Part shown: positions 17,015 through 25,253 of the stretch, piece by piece
Numbering within the stretch: the first letter of the stretch is position 1
Layout of the letters: the number at the start of each line of letters is the position of its first letter
Source: Thalassospiraceae bacterium LMO-JJ14
GTDB lineage: Bacteria > Pseudomonadota > Alphaproteobacteria > Rhodospirillales > Casp-alpha2
Length of the DNA: 64,000 nucleotides
Direction of reading: 5' to 3'
Assembly: GCA_021555105.2 (NCBI GenBank)
Contig: CP134604.1
Location: 1,674,001 to 1,738,000, forward strand
Notes under the pieces: model-generated
Told to the model about the DNA's origin: nothing
What the model saw: the letters and a program-made list of their open reading frames with translations, nothing else
The model's database searches: none
Translations under genes and position numbers: made by a program

Positions 17015-18213
17015 GATTTCAACGCGCCGATCAAGATATCGACGACCCGTTCCACGTCGCTGTCCTCGAGGTCCGAATAAAAAGGCAGACTTAGCACGCG
17101 TGCATGATAGGCATCGGCCCCCGGCAACGGGATTTCGCCGTATCGACGACGATAGTAGGGCTGACGATGAACCGGCAGATAATGAACCTGAGTGCCGATG
17201 CCCGCCTCGGCCAATTGTCGCATCAAGTCGTCACGCGAAAGGCCCAGCCGGTCGAATTCGATCAACACCGGATAGAGGTGCAGTACGGGACGACAATCTG
17301 CAACGCGGGTGACCGGACGCACCATATTGGCGTGCGGGGCAAGCAAACGGTCATACAAATCCATCAAGGCACGGCGCCGCGCGGCGAAACGTGGAAGCTT
17401 TGAAAGCTGGCTGGTGCCGAGGGCGCATTGCAGATCGCAGGCCCGATAATTGTAGCCAGGCGCTTGCATCTCGTAATACCAGGGGTGGCGTTTGCCTTCG
17501 TCGTCAAAGGCCTCGTCGGTCTGCAACAACTTGTCCGGATCGCGTTCCATGCCATGGTTGCGAAGTAAACGCAGACGTTCGCCCAGCGCCGGATCGCGGG
17601 TCGTAATTGCCCCGCCTTCACCCATGGCCACGGTCTTGACCGGATGAAACGAAAAACAAGACATACGTGCATGGTGGCACGCCCCAACCGACATGCCGTC
17701 AGCATACTCGGTGCCCAGGGAATGGCAGGCGTCTTCAATGATGTCCAGGCCATGGACTGACGCCACGGAAGATATGTCGACGGGATCGGCGCACTGCCCG
17801 TTCAGATGCACCGGCAGGGCCACACGAAGCCGCAAATCCTTGTCGGTACGGGCAATCGCCTGTTCCAACTCTTTGGCCCCCATCAGGCCTGTATTCGGGT
17901 CGACATCGGCGAACACGACTTCGGCACCGGTAAAACGAATGACATTCGCAGTGGCGAGGAAGGTCACCGCAGGCACGACAGCCGCATCCCCAGGTCCCAG
18001 ATCGAGGGCCATCGTGGCCAGGTGCAACGCGGCCGTTCCATTCGCGCAGACTATCGCTTCTGGCGCCTTTACTGCCTGCGCCAGCGCTCGTTCGAACGCC
18101 TCCACGGCTGGGCCTGTGGTTAGGAAATCCCCTTCCAGGACCTGGCGAACAGCGGCGATATCGTCCTCGTCGATGCTTTGTCGCCCATAGGGTAGGAACG
18201 GACGTTCGCCCAC
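17011..18213 (-). CDS. pseC: UDP-4-amino-4,6-dideoxy-N-acetyl-beta-L-altrosamine transaminase (PseC)
   Basis: The 400-residue PLP enzyme has YGRQSIDEDDIAAV at its start, a hallmark of PseC, then VCANGTAALHLATMAL as the phosphate-binding region, DIIEDACHSLGTEY with the pyridine-binding Asp, and SCFSFHPVKTVAMGEGG with catalytic Lys193. It converts the 4-keto product of PseB to the 4-amino sugar using glutamate. The start codon is GTG. It lies 19 bases after pseB and overlaps the next gene by ATGA. Direct adjacency to pseB supports the assignment over other DegT aminotransferases. Confidence 0.92.
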   Translation of the reverse strand: MGERPFLPYGRQSIDEDDIAAVRQVLEGDFLTTGPAVEAFERALAQAVKAPEAIVCANGTAALHLATMALDLGPGDAAVVPAVTFLATANVIRFTGAEVVFADVDPNTGLMGAKELEQAIARTDKDLRLRVALPVHLNGQCADPVDISSVASVHGLDIIEDACHSLGTEYADGMSVGACHHARMSCFSFHPVKTVAMGEGGAITTRDPALGERLRLLRNHGMERDPDKLLQTDEAFDDEGKRHPWYYEMQAPGYNYRACDLQCALGTSQLSKLPRFAARRRALMDLYDRLLAPHANMVRPVTRVADCRPVLHLYPVLIEFDRLGLSRDDLMRQLAEAGIGTQVHYLPVHRQPYYRRRYGEIPLPGADAYHARVLSLPFYSDLEDSDVERVVDILIGALKS

Positions 18214-18232
18214 GATAAACTGTTTCCCTTAA

Positions 18233-19231
18233 TCAGGAACCGGAGAGGATATTGCGGATATGATCCTCGTCCAACCATTCAGTGTTGCCGTTGCTGGTAT
18301 AATTGAATCCCTCCGGTACCGGCTGCGATCCTGGCGGGTCCTGCAAGACGTGGTCCCAGAAAGCGAAAGAGGGTTTGATGATATAGTGACTGCCGCAGTC
18401 CAGCACGTTCTTGGAGTCATCGGATGAGATCATGATCTCGTGCAGCTTTTCGCCGGGACGGATACCCACGATCTTGTGCGGCATGTCGGGTGCTACGGCA
18501 TGGGCCAGGTCGACGATGTTCATGCTTGGAATTTTCGGTACGAACACCTCGCCGCCGGTCATCTGTCCCAGCATGTCGATGACGAAATCAACGCCCTGCT
18601 GCAGAGATATCCAGAAGCGAGTCATGCGCGGGTCTGTAATTGGCAGCGCCTCAGCGCCCTCGTCAATTAGCTGTTTGAAGTAGGGAATGATGCTGCCGCG
18701 TGAGCCAATAACATTGCCATATCGTACCACGGAAAATCGGGTGCCGCGCCCACCCGCCAAATTGTTCGCCGCAGCAAACAGCTTGTCCGAGGCCAGTTTG
18801 GTGGCGCCATACAGGTTGATGGGGTTGCAAGCCTTGTCGGTAGAAAGTGCGATGACTTTTTTGACGTCGGCCGACAGGGCTGCCTGGATAACATTTTGCG
18901 CCCCTATGATATTCGTCAGGATGCATTCGCTGGGATTGTATTCCGCCGCGGGCACATGTTTAAGAGCCGCCGCGTGAATGACGTAGTCGACCTCACGCAT
19001 GGCGAAGTTCAGACGGTTGGCGTCTCGTACGTCGCCAATGAAATAACGCATCTCGGGACGGCCCCTGAATTCGATGCGGTTGGACATTTCGTATTGTTTG
19101 AGTTCATCGCGTGAAAAGACGATTAAGCGATTGACCGAATACCGCTCGAGAATCGTTTTAACAAACACTTGGCCAAACGACCCTGTCCCGCCAACAACAA
19201 GAACAGAAGAACCGTCAAAATTCACAGGCAT
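18233..19231 (-). CDS. pseB: UDP-N-acetylglucosamine 4,6-dehydratase, inverting (PseB)
   Basis: The extended SDR enzyme begins pseudaminic acid synthesis from UDP-GlcNAc, giving the 4-keto-6-deoxy L-arabino sugar. GGTGSFGQ (14-21) binds NADP, and the catalytic residues are seen as STDKACNPINLYGATK with Asp132, Lys133 and Tyr141 in the same positions as described for Helicobacter PseB/FlaA1. RPGEKLHEIMIS near the C-terminus is also typical. At 332 residues it is full length. It is the first gene of the minus-strand train, so its promoter should lie in the region beyond 19232. Confidence 0.94.
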   Translation of the reverse strand: MPVNFDGSSVLVVGGTGSFGQVFVKTILERYSVNRLIVFSRDELKQYEMSNRIEFRGRPEMRYFIGDVRDANRLNFAMREVDYVIHAAALKHVPAAEYNPSECILTNIIGAQNVIQAALSADVKKVIALSTDKACNPINLYGATKLASDKLFAAANNLAGGRGTRFSVVRYGNVIGSRGSIIPYFKQLIDEGAEALPITDPRMTRFWISLQQGVDFVIDMLGQMTGGEVFVPKIPSMNIVDLAHAVAPDMPHKIVGIRPGEKLHEIMISSDDSKNVLDCGSHYIIKPSFAFWDHVLQDPPGSQPVPEGFNYTSNGNTEWLDEDHIRNILSGS

Positions 19232-20009
19232 GTATTCATTATCCTAAGTCGCATGGCTTGAAATGGCGGTCGCCACCTCTGTGGGTTAAATGGCAATTGC
19301 TGCCTCCATGTGTTGCGACAAGATATTTAGCGCAAACAGATGCTACCAGACCTGCTAGTCACCAAGCATATGAAATTCGCAGAGCCTTGAGGCATCATAT
19401 ACCTTGCCGGCAACCACACTACCGCTCTTCCGGTTAAAGCTAAACTCCCAAAACAGTCACTTTTTGGCCCCGTGCTGTTTGGCTGTCAATGATGTAGCCC
19501 TGATTTTCTGGAAACGTTTTATCTTGATTCAAATTGCGGCTCTAACTTCACAGAAAGCAGTGTAACGTACGCGGGGGAATGCAATGCCGGGTATTGGGCA
19601 TCAATATTCTATTCAATCATTCGTTGTCTGTAGGCGTTCATTGCAGCGCTTGCCCCCCCAGATGCATTGTTGGAATGCGTGCCAGTTTTTTTTGATGGAA
19701 TGTCTCATTTATGTATGCGCGACGTGCAGGCAGGAAAGTGAGATTTAATAAATAGCCCTCGCACGTTAGAAGGAGTTTCGGTTCGGGGTTTGAGTTTTTG
19801 TCCCTTTCCGTGTAGCCTTTTGAATGCGAGGGGACAGATCATTCGCAGAGCGATTAATTTTATGGACGTAACAAAAGTCCAAAAATAGTCGCAAAACGGA
19901 TAACATCACGGCGGGACTTGAAAACATAATCTGCCCGTGATGGACTTGAGACAATTATAATGTCCGCGAAAAAGCGGCACTTCGTTTAACAGGGATGGCG
20001 CAGGGTGGT
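19232..20009. other. long intergenic region between divergent pseB and ABC importer operons
   Basis: About 780 bases, more A+T rich than the neighbours, with no convincing gene on either strand. It should hold the promoters of both divergent operons. A TATAAT is at 19956-19961 on the plus strand but without a good -35 at the right distance. I found no tRNA or insertion sequence. The length exceeds what two promoters need, so upstream regulation or a small RNA is possible, without direct evidence. Confidence 0.6.
19905..19949 (+). promoter_or_regulatory. inverted and direct repeats upstream of the ABC importer
   Basis: ATCACGG (19905-19911) and CCGTGAT (19935-19941) form a 7-base inverted repeat. 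GGACTTGA occurs twice (19914-19921 and 19942-19949), 28 bases apart, that is roughly three helical turns. The block lies about 60-105 bases before the ATPase gene and just upstream of TATAAT. Such repeats suit a regulator-binding site, but chance cannot be excluded. Confidence 0.3.
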
Positions 20010-21104
20010 ATGACGGAAAACAATGATCCGCTCGTTAGATTCGATTCAGTACAAAAAAGTTATGATGGCGAAACACTCGTCGTAAAAGACCTAAATCTTG
20101 ATGTGGCCCAAGGTGAGTTCCTCACCATGCTCGGCCCGTCCGGATCTGGGAAGACGACGTGCCTCATGATGCTTGCAGGATTCGAACCGGCGACGCATGG
20201 CGAAATATATCTGGATAATTCACCAATCAACAATGTACCGCCGCACAAACGTGGCATTGGAATGGTGTTCCAGAATTATGCACTTTTCCCTCACATGTCG
20301 GTGGCTGAAAATCTGGCGTTTCCGCTGGAAGTTCGCAAAGCCCCTAAAAGTGAAATCGAGGAGCGCGTTAAAAAGGCGCTCGATATGGTTCAGCTCGGTG
20401 CCTTTGGTAACCGGCGTCCTGCTCAGTTGTCGGGGGGGCAGCAGCAGCGTGTCGCGGTTGCGCGTGCACTGGTGTTCGATCCGGTTCTGGTGCTGATGGA
20501 TGAGCCGCTGGGCGCGCTCGACAAGCAGCTGCGTGAGCAGATGCAGTACGAGATCAAACATATTCACGAAAACCTTGGCGTGACCGTTGTCTATGTGACG
20601 CACGATCAGTCCGAAGCCTTGACGATGTCGAACCGGGTTGCTGTCTTCAATGATGGCGTTATTCAGCAACTGGCGCCGCCGGATGAATTGTATGAACGCC
20701 CCGACAACGCCTTCGTCGCGCAGTTCATCGGCGAAAACAATACGCTCGTCGGCGATATCAAGGAATTGAACGGTGATACCGTTACGGTTGATGTCAACGG
20801 CTCCATGATCAAGGCGCTGAATGTTAATACCGAAGGTGTGGGGGCCAAGACCACACTGTCGATCAGGCCGGAGCGCGTTATCGTCAATCCGTCCAACGAG
20901 GGCGATTACCCGAACGTGTTCAAGGCCAAGGTCGAAGAACTCATTTACCTCGGCGACCATATCCGCACCCGGGCTTCTGTGTGCGGTGATGATGAATTCG
21001 TCGTCAAGATCGCTAACGCGTCCGCGCTTTCGGCGATCAAGGAAGGCACCGAGGTAACATTTGGCTGGAAATCTGAGGATTGCCGGGCGCTCGATGCACA
21101 ATAG
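20010..21104 (+). CDS. ABC importer ATPase, polyamine/opine type (PotA-like)
   Basis: MLGPSGSGKTTCLMMLAG is Walker A, AQLSGGQQQRVAVARAL the signature, and VLVLMDEPLGALD Walker B, followed by the switch His in VYVTHDQSEAL. A C-terminal TOBE domain covers ~240-364 (IRPERVIV motif). This is the PotA/AfuC class that powers uptake of polyamines, opines and related cations. I prefer the ATG at 20010 (preceded by AGGG) over one five codons upstream, which has no spaced ribosome site. It leads a four-gene operon with binding protein and two permeases. Confidence 0.92.
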   Translation: MTENNDPLVRFDSVQKSYDGETLVVKDLNLDVAQGEFLTMLGPSGSGKTTCLMMLAGFEPATHGEIYLDNSPINNVPPHKRGIGMVFQNYALFPHMSVAENLAFPLEVRKAPKSEIEERVKKALDMVQLGAFGNRRPAQLSGGQQQRVAVARALVFDPVLVLMDEPLGALDKQLREQMQYEIKHIHENLGVTVVYVTHDQSEALTMSNRVAVFNDGVIQQLAPPDELYERPDNAFVAQFIGENNTLVGDIKELNGDTVTVDVNGSMIKALNVNTEGVGAKTTLSIRPERVIVNPSNEGDYPNVFKAKVEELIYLGDHIRTRASVCGDDEFVVKIANASALSAIKEGTEVTFGWKSEDCRALDAQ

Positions 21105-21220
21105 AGCTCCGCAAGATGGCACGAACCCAAGGGCGTGCCAGACCCACTTTAGGGGCACTCTGGCCGGCTGATGCTGGTCAGTGACGTTAAAATCGTTCTA
21201 AAACAGGGAGTTAATAACTC

Positions 21221-22318
21221 ATGATTACTAAACTCAAAATGACGACTTTCGTGGCCGCGGGCGCACTTGCCTTCGGTGCGATGGCGGCAGCGCCGGCAAG
21301 CGCCGAAAGCCTGACCGTCGTTTCTTGGGGTGGTGCTTACACCAAGTCCCAGGTCGAAGCTTATCACAAGCCGTTCACCAAAAAGACCGGCATCGAGATT
21401 CTTTCCGAGAACTACTCGGGCGGTCTCGCCGAAATCAAAGCGCAGGTTGAAGCCGGCAGCGTGAAATGGGACGTTGTCGACGTTGAACTGTCGGATGCAG
21501 TCCGTGGTTGCGATGAAGGCCTGCTTGAGCAGATCGACCCTTCAATCCTGCCGCCGGCACCGGACGGTACCCCGGCTGCTGATGATTTCATCGATGGTTC
21601 GATCTTCGATTGCGCCGTCGGTAGCATCGTCTGGTCGACGATCTATGCGTATGACAAGTCAAAGTTCTCCGGTGCCATGCCGACGACGATGGCTGACTTC
21701 TTCGACACCAAGAAATTCCCGGGTAAGCGCGGCATGCGTAAATCGCCGAAGGCCAACCTGGAAATGGCTTTGATTGCCGATGGCGTGCCGAACAGCAAAG
21801 TTTATGAATTGCTTGCCACCCCGGCAGGTGTTGACCGCGCCTTCAAGAAACTCGACACGATTAAGGATTCCGTCGTTTGGTGGGAAGCCGGTGCCCAGCC
21901 GCCGCAGCTTTTGGCCGATGGTGAAGTCGCGATGACGACGGCATATAACGGCCGTATCTTCAATGCGATTGCGTCAGAGAATAAGCCGTTCGATATCGTC
22001 TGGGACGGCCAGGTCTTTGATCTTGATCTGTTCGTTGTCGTCAAAGGTGCGCCGAACAAAAAGGCCGCCATGGACTTCATCGCATTCGCAACCGGCACGC
22101 AACCTCTTGCTGATCAGGCTTCCTGGATTTCCTATGGCCCGGTCCGCAAGTCCTCGACGCCGCTGATCGGCAAGCATGCCGAAGCCGGTATCGATATGGT
22201 TCCGCACATGCCGACGGCGCCTGCCAACTTCAAAACGGCTATCCAGAACGATTTCGAGTTCTGGGCTGACCGTCAGGACGAGTTGAACAACCGCTTCAAC
22301 TCCTGGCTGGCGAACTAA
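21221..22318 (+). CDS. ABC importer periplasmic solute-binding protein (PotD/PotF-like)
   Basis: A typical signal peptide (residues 1-28, ending APASA) precedes the mature start ESLTVVSWGGAYTKSQ. The VVSWGG..... opening is common to the spermidine/putrescine-binding subfamily of extracellular proteins. KWDVVDVELSD and SIVWSTIYAYDKSKF are further subfamily-like segments. At 365 residues it is the usual length. The ligand is not predictable; polyamine, opine or a betaine-like amine are possible. A hairpin follows 20 bases after its stop, before the permease genes. Confidence 0.9.
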   Translation: MITKLKMTTFVAAGALAFGAMAAAPASAESLTVVSWGGAYTKSQVEAYHKPFTKKTGIEILSENYSGGLAEIKAQVEAGSVKWDVVDVELSDAVRGCDEGLLEQIDPSILPPAPDGTPAADDFIDGSIFDCAVGSIVWSTIYAYDKSKFSGAMPTTMADFFDTKKFPGKRGMRKSPKANLEMALIADGVPNSKVYELLATPAGVDRAFKKLDTIKDSVVWWEAGAQPPQLLADGEVAMTTAYNGRIFNAIASENKPFDIVWDGQVFDLDLFVVVKGAPNKKAAMDFIAFATGTQPLADQASWISYGPVRKSSTPLIGKHAEAGIDMVPHMPTAPANFKTAIQNDFEFWADRQDELNNRFNSWLAN

Positions 22319-22338
22319 GAATAAAAAAATAATGGAAC

Positions 22339-22363
22339 CGGAGGCGGCCTGGCGCCGTTTCCG
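22339..22363 (+). terminator. intra-operon hairpin after the binding-protein gene
   Basis: CGGAGGCGGC (22339-22348) pairs with GCCGTTTCCG (22354-22363) over ten base pairs including two G-U pairs, with a five-base loop. No run of T follows. Such stem-loops after binding-protein genes usually protect the upstream message or lower read-through into the permease genes, which explains high binding-protein to permease ratios. Confidence 0.5.
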
Positions 22364-22454
22364 GAACCGTTATGCTCTTTAAAGAATTTTGCCAAAGCGG
22401 TCCGCCGGGTAACCGGGTAAAGAGACCGGGGTACAGGGAAATAAGGGTGGCGAG

Positions 22455-23696
22455 ATGAGCGAACTTCTAACGACCGTCGATGGACGACCGCTTAAGGCAG
22501 CATTAGCCAGCGCTGAGCGCACAAAGCGAATTCGGGCCGTTCTTCTGGTCATGCCGCTTTTTATATTTATCTTTTTCTCTTTCCTTTATCCGATTGCTCT
22601 TATGCTGTACCGCTCGGTGGAAAACCCGCTGATTGCCCAGCACATGCCGAATACCGTCGCCATTCTTGAAAATTGGGATGGCAAAGAAGTTCCCGGTGAA
22701 GAAGCCTTTGCCGCACTTGCCAAAGATTTAGTGACAGCTCGTGAAGCCCGGGAAATCGGCAAGGTCGCGACGCGTCTGAATTTCGAGACGCCGGGGTTGC
22801 GGAGTGTCATTACCGGTTCGGCCCGCAGTGCGGGAAAGTGGAAACCGCCTTATAAAGAAAAATTTATCGACCGGCGCAAAGAGTGGGGAGATTTGACGAC
22901 TTGGGTGACGATAAAGCGCCTGTCGCCGACAATCACCTCTGTGAATTATCTTGCTGCAATAGACCGCCAGTACAATGTGGACGGCGAGATCCAGATGATC
23001 GGTTCCGATTATCAGATTTATGTCGATCTGTTCATGCGTACGATGTGGATGAGTATCGTTGTTACCGTTTCGTGTCTGGTCCTCGGGTTCCCCATTGCAT
23101 ACATGCTGGCGAGTTTGCCGCTGAGGCATTCCAACTTATTGATGATTCTGGTTCTGCTGCCGTTCTGGACGTCATTGCTGGTGCGAACCACGTCATGGAT
23201 TGTTTTGCTGCAGACCCAGGGTGTGTTGAACGACCTCATGGTCTGGACAGGCATCATCAACGACGCACAACGTATTCAGCTGATCTTCAACGCCCAGGGG
23301 ACGGTCATCGCCATGACGCAGATTTTGCTGCCGTTTATGGTCCTGCCGCTCTATAGCGTGATGAAGACGATCCCGCCGAGTTATTTGCGCGCCGCAGAAT
23401 CGCTGGGAGCTCACCGGTTTTTGGCGTTTTGGCGTGTTTACGTGCCGAACACGTTGCCGGGTGTCGGGGCGGGCTGCTTGCTGGTCTTCATTCTAGCCAT
23501 CGGGTACTACATCACGCCGGCACTGGTCGGTGGTCAGGATGGCCAGATGATTTCCAACATGATTGCATTCCATATGCAGAAATCCCTCAACTGGGGACTT
23601 GCTGCTGCATTGGGCGGTATTCTGCTGGGGGGCGTTGTCATTCTCTACTGGCTGTATAACAAACTGGTCGGTATCGACCGTCTGAAGTTGGGGTAA
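22455..23696 (+). CDS. ABC importer permease 1 (PotB-like) with long periplasmic insert
   Basis: TM1 is near residues 27-53 (rich in FIFIFFSFLYPIAL). About 140 soluble residues (58-195) follow before the remaining TM segments, which begin near 195. This long loop is not in classical PotB (~285 residues) but is seen in a larger permease subfamily. ESLGAHRFLAFWRVYVPNTLPG near 315-335 is the EAA loop that docks on the ATPase. It partners the second permease six bases downstream. The insert may contact the binding protein, which is inference. Confidence 0.9.
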   Translation: MSELLTTVDGRPLKAALASAERTKRIRAVLLVMPLFIFIFFSFLYPIALMLYRSVENPLIAQHMPNTVAILENWDGKEVPGEEAFAALAKDLVTAREAREIGKVATRLNFETPGLRSVITGSARSAGKWKPPYKEKFIDRRKEWGDLTTWVTIKRLSPTITSVNYLAAIDRQYNVDGEIQMIGSDYQIYVDLFMRTMWMSIVVTVSCLVLGFPIAYMLASLPLRHSNLLMILVLLPFWTSLLVRTTSWIVLLQTQGVLNDLMVWTGIINDAQRIQLIFNAQGTVIAMTQILLPFMVLPLYSVMKTIPPSYLRAAESLGAHRFLAFWRVYVPNTLPGVGAGCLLVFILAIGYYITPALVGGQDGQMISNMIAFHMQKSLNWGLAAALGGILLGGVVILYWLYNKLVGIDRLKLG

Positions 23697-23702
23697 CAGA
23701 TC

Positions 23703-24575
23703 ATGAGCCAAATCTCACTTCCCGATCATGCAGGACCGGTAGAAACCATCTGGCACTGGTTGTATATCTTCATTTGCGCTTTCGTATTCTTGTTCCTGAT
23801 TGCGCCAATTCTGGTCATTGTGCCGCTCAGCTTTAATGCCGAGCCTTATTTTACCTTTACCAAAGAAATGATGTCGCTAAAGCCGGAAGCGTTTTCGATG
23901 CGCTGGTACGAAGATTTCATGGCAAAGGAAATATGGCAGCGGTCTATCGGCAACTCATTCTTTATCGCCTTCTGTTCGACGATCCTGGCGACGGTGCTTG
24001 GGACGTTGGCAGCGCTTGGACTCTCGCGCTCGGAAATGCCCTATAAAGGCCTGTTCATGGGCTTACTGATCTCGCCGATGATTGTGCCTTTGGTCATCAC
24101 GGCGGCGGGCATCTTTTTCTTCTACGCGACGGTGAATGACTACATTCCGCTAACGGGTACATACCTCGGCATTATTCTGGCGCATACAGTGCTCGGCACG
24201 CCGTTTGTTGTGATTACCGTGACGGCGACGCTCAGTGGTTTCGATCATTCGTTGACCCGTGCCGGTGCCATGCTTGGTGCCGACCCGACGACGGTGTTCT
24301 TCAAGATCATAATGCCGCTCATTCTACCGGGTGTGATCTCGGGTGCGCTGTTCGCGTTCGTGACCTCGTTCGATGAAGTGGTTGTCGTCCTGTTCGTCGC
24401 TTCTGTGGAACAGCAAACGATCCCCAGGCAGATGTGGGCAGGGATACGTGAATCCATCAGTCCAACAATCCTTGCCGTGGCAACAATTTTGATCTGCATT
24501 TCGATTGTGCTGCTGGCGACGGTCGAACTTCTGCGCCGACGTTCGGAACGGCTGCGGGGCATGAGCCCAGGCTGA
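23703..24575 (+). CDS. ABC importer permease 2 (PotC-like)
   Basis: The 290-residue protein has about six hydrophobic segments. AGAMLGADPTTVFFKIIMPLIL near 190-210 is the EAA loop. The start follows the permease 1 stop by six bases. It is of the ordinary length for PotC and has no periplasmic insert, unlike its partner. Together they make a heterodimeric membrane channel for the importer. Confidence 0.92.
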   Translation: MSQISLPDHAGPVETIWHWLYIFICAFVFLFLIAPILVIVPLSFNAEPYFTFTKEMMSLKPEAFSMRWYEDFMAKEIWQRSIGNSFFIAFCSTILATVLGTLAALGLSRSEMPYKGLFMGLLISPMIVPLVITAAGIFFFYATVNDYIPLTGTYLGIILAHTVLGTPFVVITVTATLSGFDHSLTRAGAMLGADPTTVFFKIIMPLILPGVISGALFAFVTSFDEVVVVLFVASVEQQTIPRQMWAGIRESISPTILAVATILICISIVLLATVELLRRRSERLRGMSPG

Positions 24576-24621
24576 TCGAAAAGGCCGTTTCGCCTTAACC
24601 GCCAAGGTCTTCTTGTTTTTG

Positions 24622-24655
24622 CTGTGTCATGCACTAGTTTCGGTGCATGACACAG
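24622..24655. promoter_or_regulatory. perfect 13-base inverted repeat covering a start codon
   Basis: CTGTGTCATGCAC (24622-24634) and GTGCATGACACAG (24643-24655) are exact reverse complements separated by eight bases. The right arm includes the ATG of the phosphatase gene at 24647. No T-run follows, so a simple terminator is unlikely on the plus strand. As DNA it could be an operator for a dimeric regulator. As RNA it would sequester the start codon. Confidence 0.6.
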
Positions 24656-25234
24656 TTTGCCTTATCCGACCTTACTGTTTGCGGTGTCGAGGAATTACCC
24701 AAACATAGCCGCCGTGCCGTGACGCACGTGTTGTCACTGATTGATCCCGATTGGCCTGAAATAACGGCGTTCGAGAGTTTCGATCCGCATCATCGCGCTG
24801 TCTTCAGGTTTCATGACATCATCGATCCGCTGCCGGGGCGAACGCCACCCAGCTCCGAGATCGTAGAATCGGTGCTTGAATTTGGCCGTGACGTCGCGTC
24901 GCAGGCGGGGGCAGGCAAGCCAGTCAGATTACTCATTCACTGTCATATGGGCGTCTCGCGATCGTCTGCTGCAATGCTTTCGTTTATGGCGCAGACGCAC
25001 CGGGACGAGCCGGTAAGTACACTTTATGATCGGTTGAGGTCTATCCGGCCGAAATCGTGGCCCAATTCAGTGATGGTTGGGTATATCGACGATTATTTGG
25101 GCTTTGGCGGTGAACTGGTGGAGGGGCTTCGCACCCATTACGGTCTCCGCCTGCAAGCGCACCCGGCCACAGGCGAATGGATGATGGCCAATGGCCGCGC
25201 CCGCGAAGTGGAGATGGCATTGCTGCTTGAATAG
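24647..25234 (+). CDS. cysteine-based (tyrosine/dual-specificity type) phosphatase
   Basis: LLIHCHMGVSRSSAAML near residue 100 contains the HCX5R P-loop, with nucleophile Cys99 and Arg105 of the protein phosphatase superfamily. Asp57 in FRFHDIIDPLPG is a candidate general acid. At 195 residues it is a single-domain enzyme without membrane segments. Related alphaproteobacterial proteins are annotated as tyrosine or dual-specificity phosphatases, but the substrate is unknown. Its start lies in a perfect palindrome, so it is probably regulated apart from the ABC operon. Confidence 0.75.
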   Translation: MTQFALSDLTVCGVEELPKHSRRAVTHVLSLIDPDWPEITAFESFDPHHRAVFRFHDIIDPLPGRTPPSSEIVESVLEFGRDVASQAGAGKPVRLLIHCHMGVSRSSAAMLSFMAQTHRDEPVSTLYDRLRSIRPKSWPNSVMVGYIDDYLGFGGELVEGLRTHYGLRLQAHPATGEWMMANGRAREVEMALLLE

Positions 25235-25253
25235 TGCGCAGCAACTTCGTCTG

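Noticed and set aside
19766-19954. Minus-strand 62-codon frame in the long intergenic region
   Set aside because: No ribosome site, no recognisable features, and lies across the repeat and TATAAT block. Probably chance.
24576-24621. Terminator after permease 2
   Set aside because: AAGGC/GCCTT is only a five-base stem, and the T-rich part is too far from it to be convincing.
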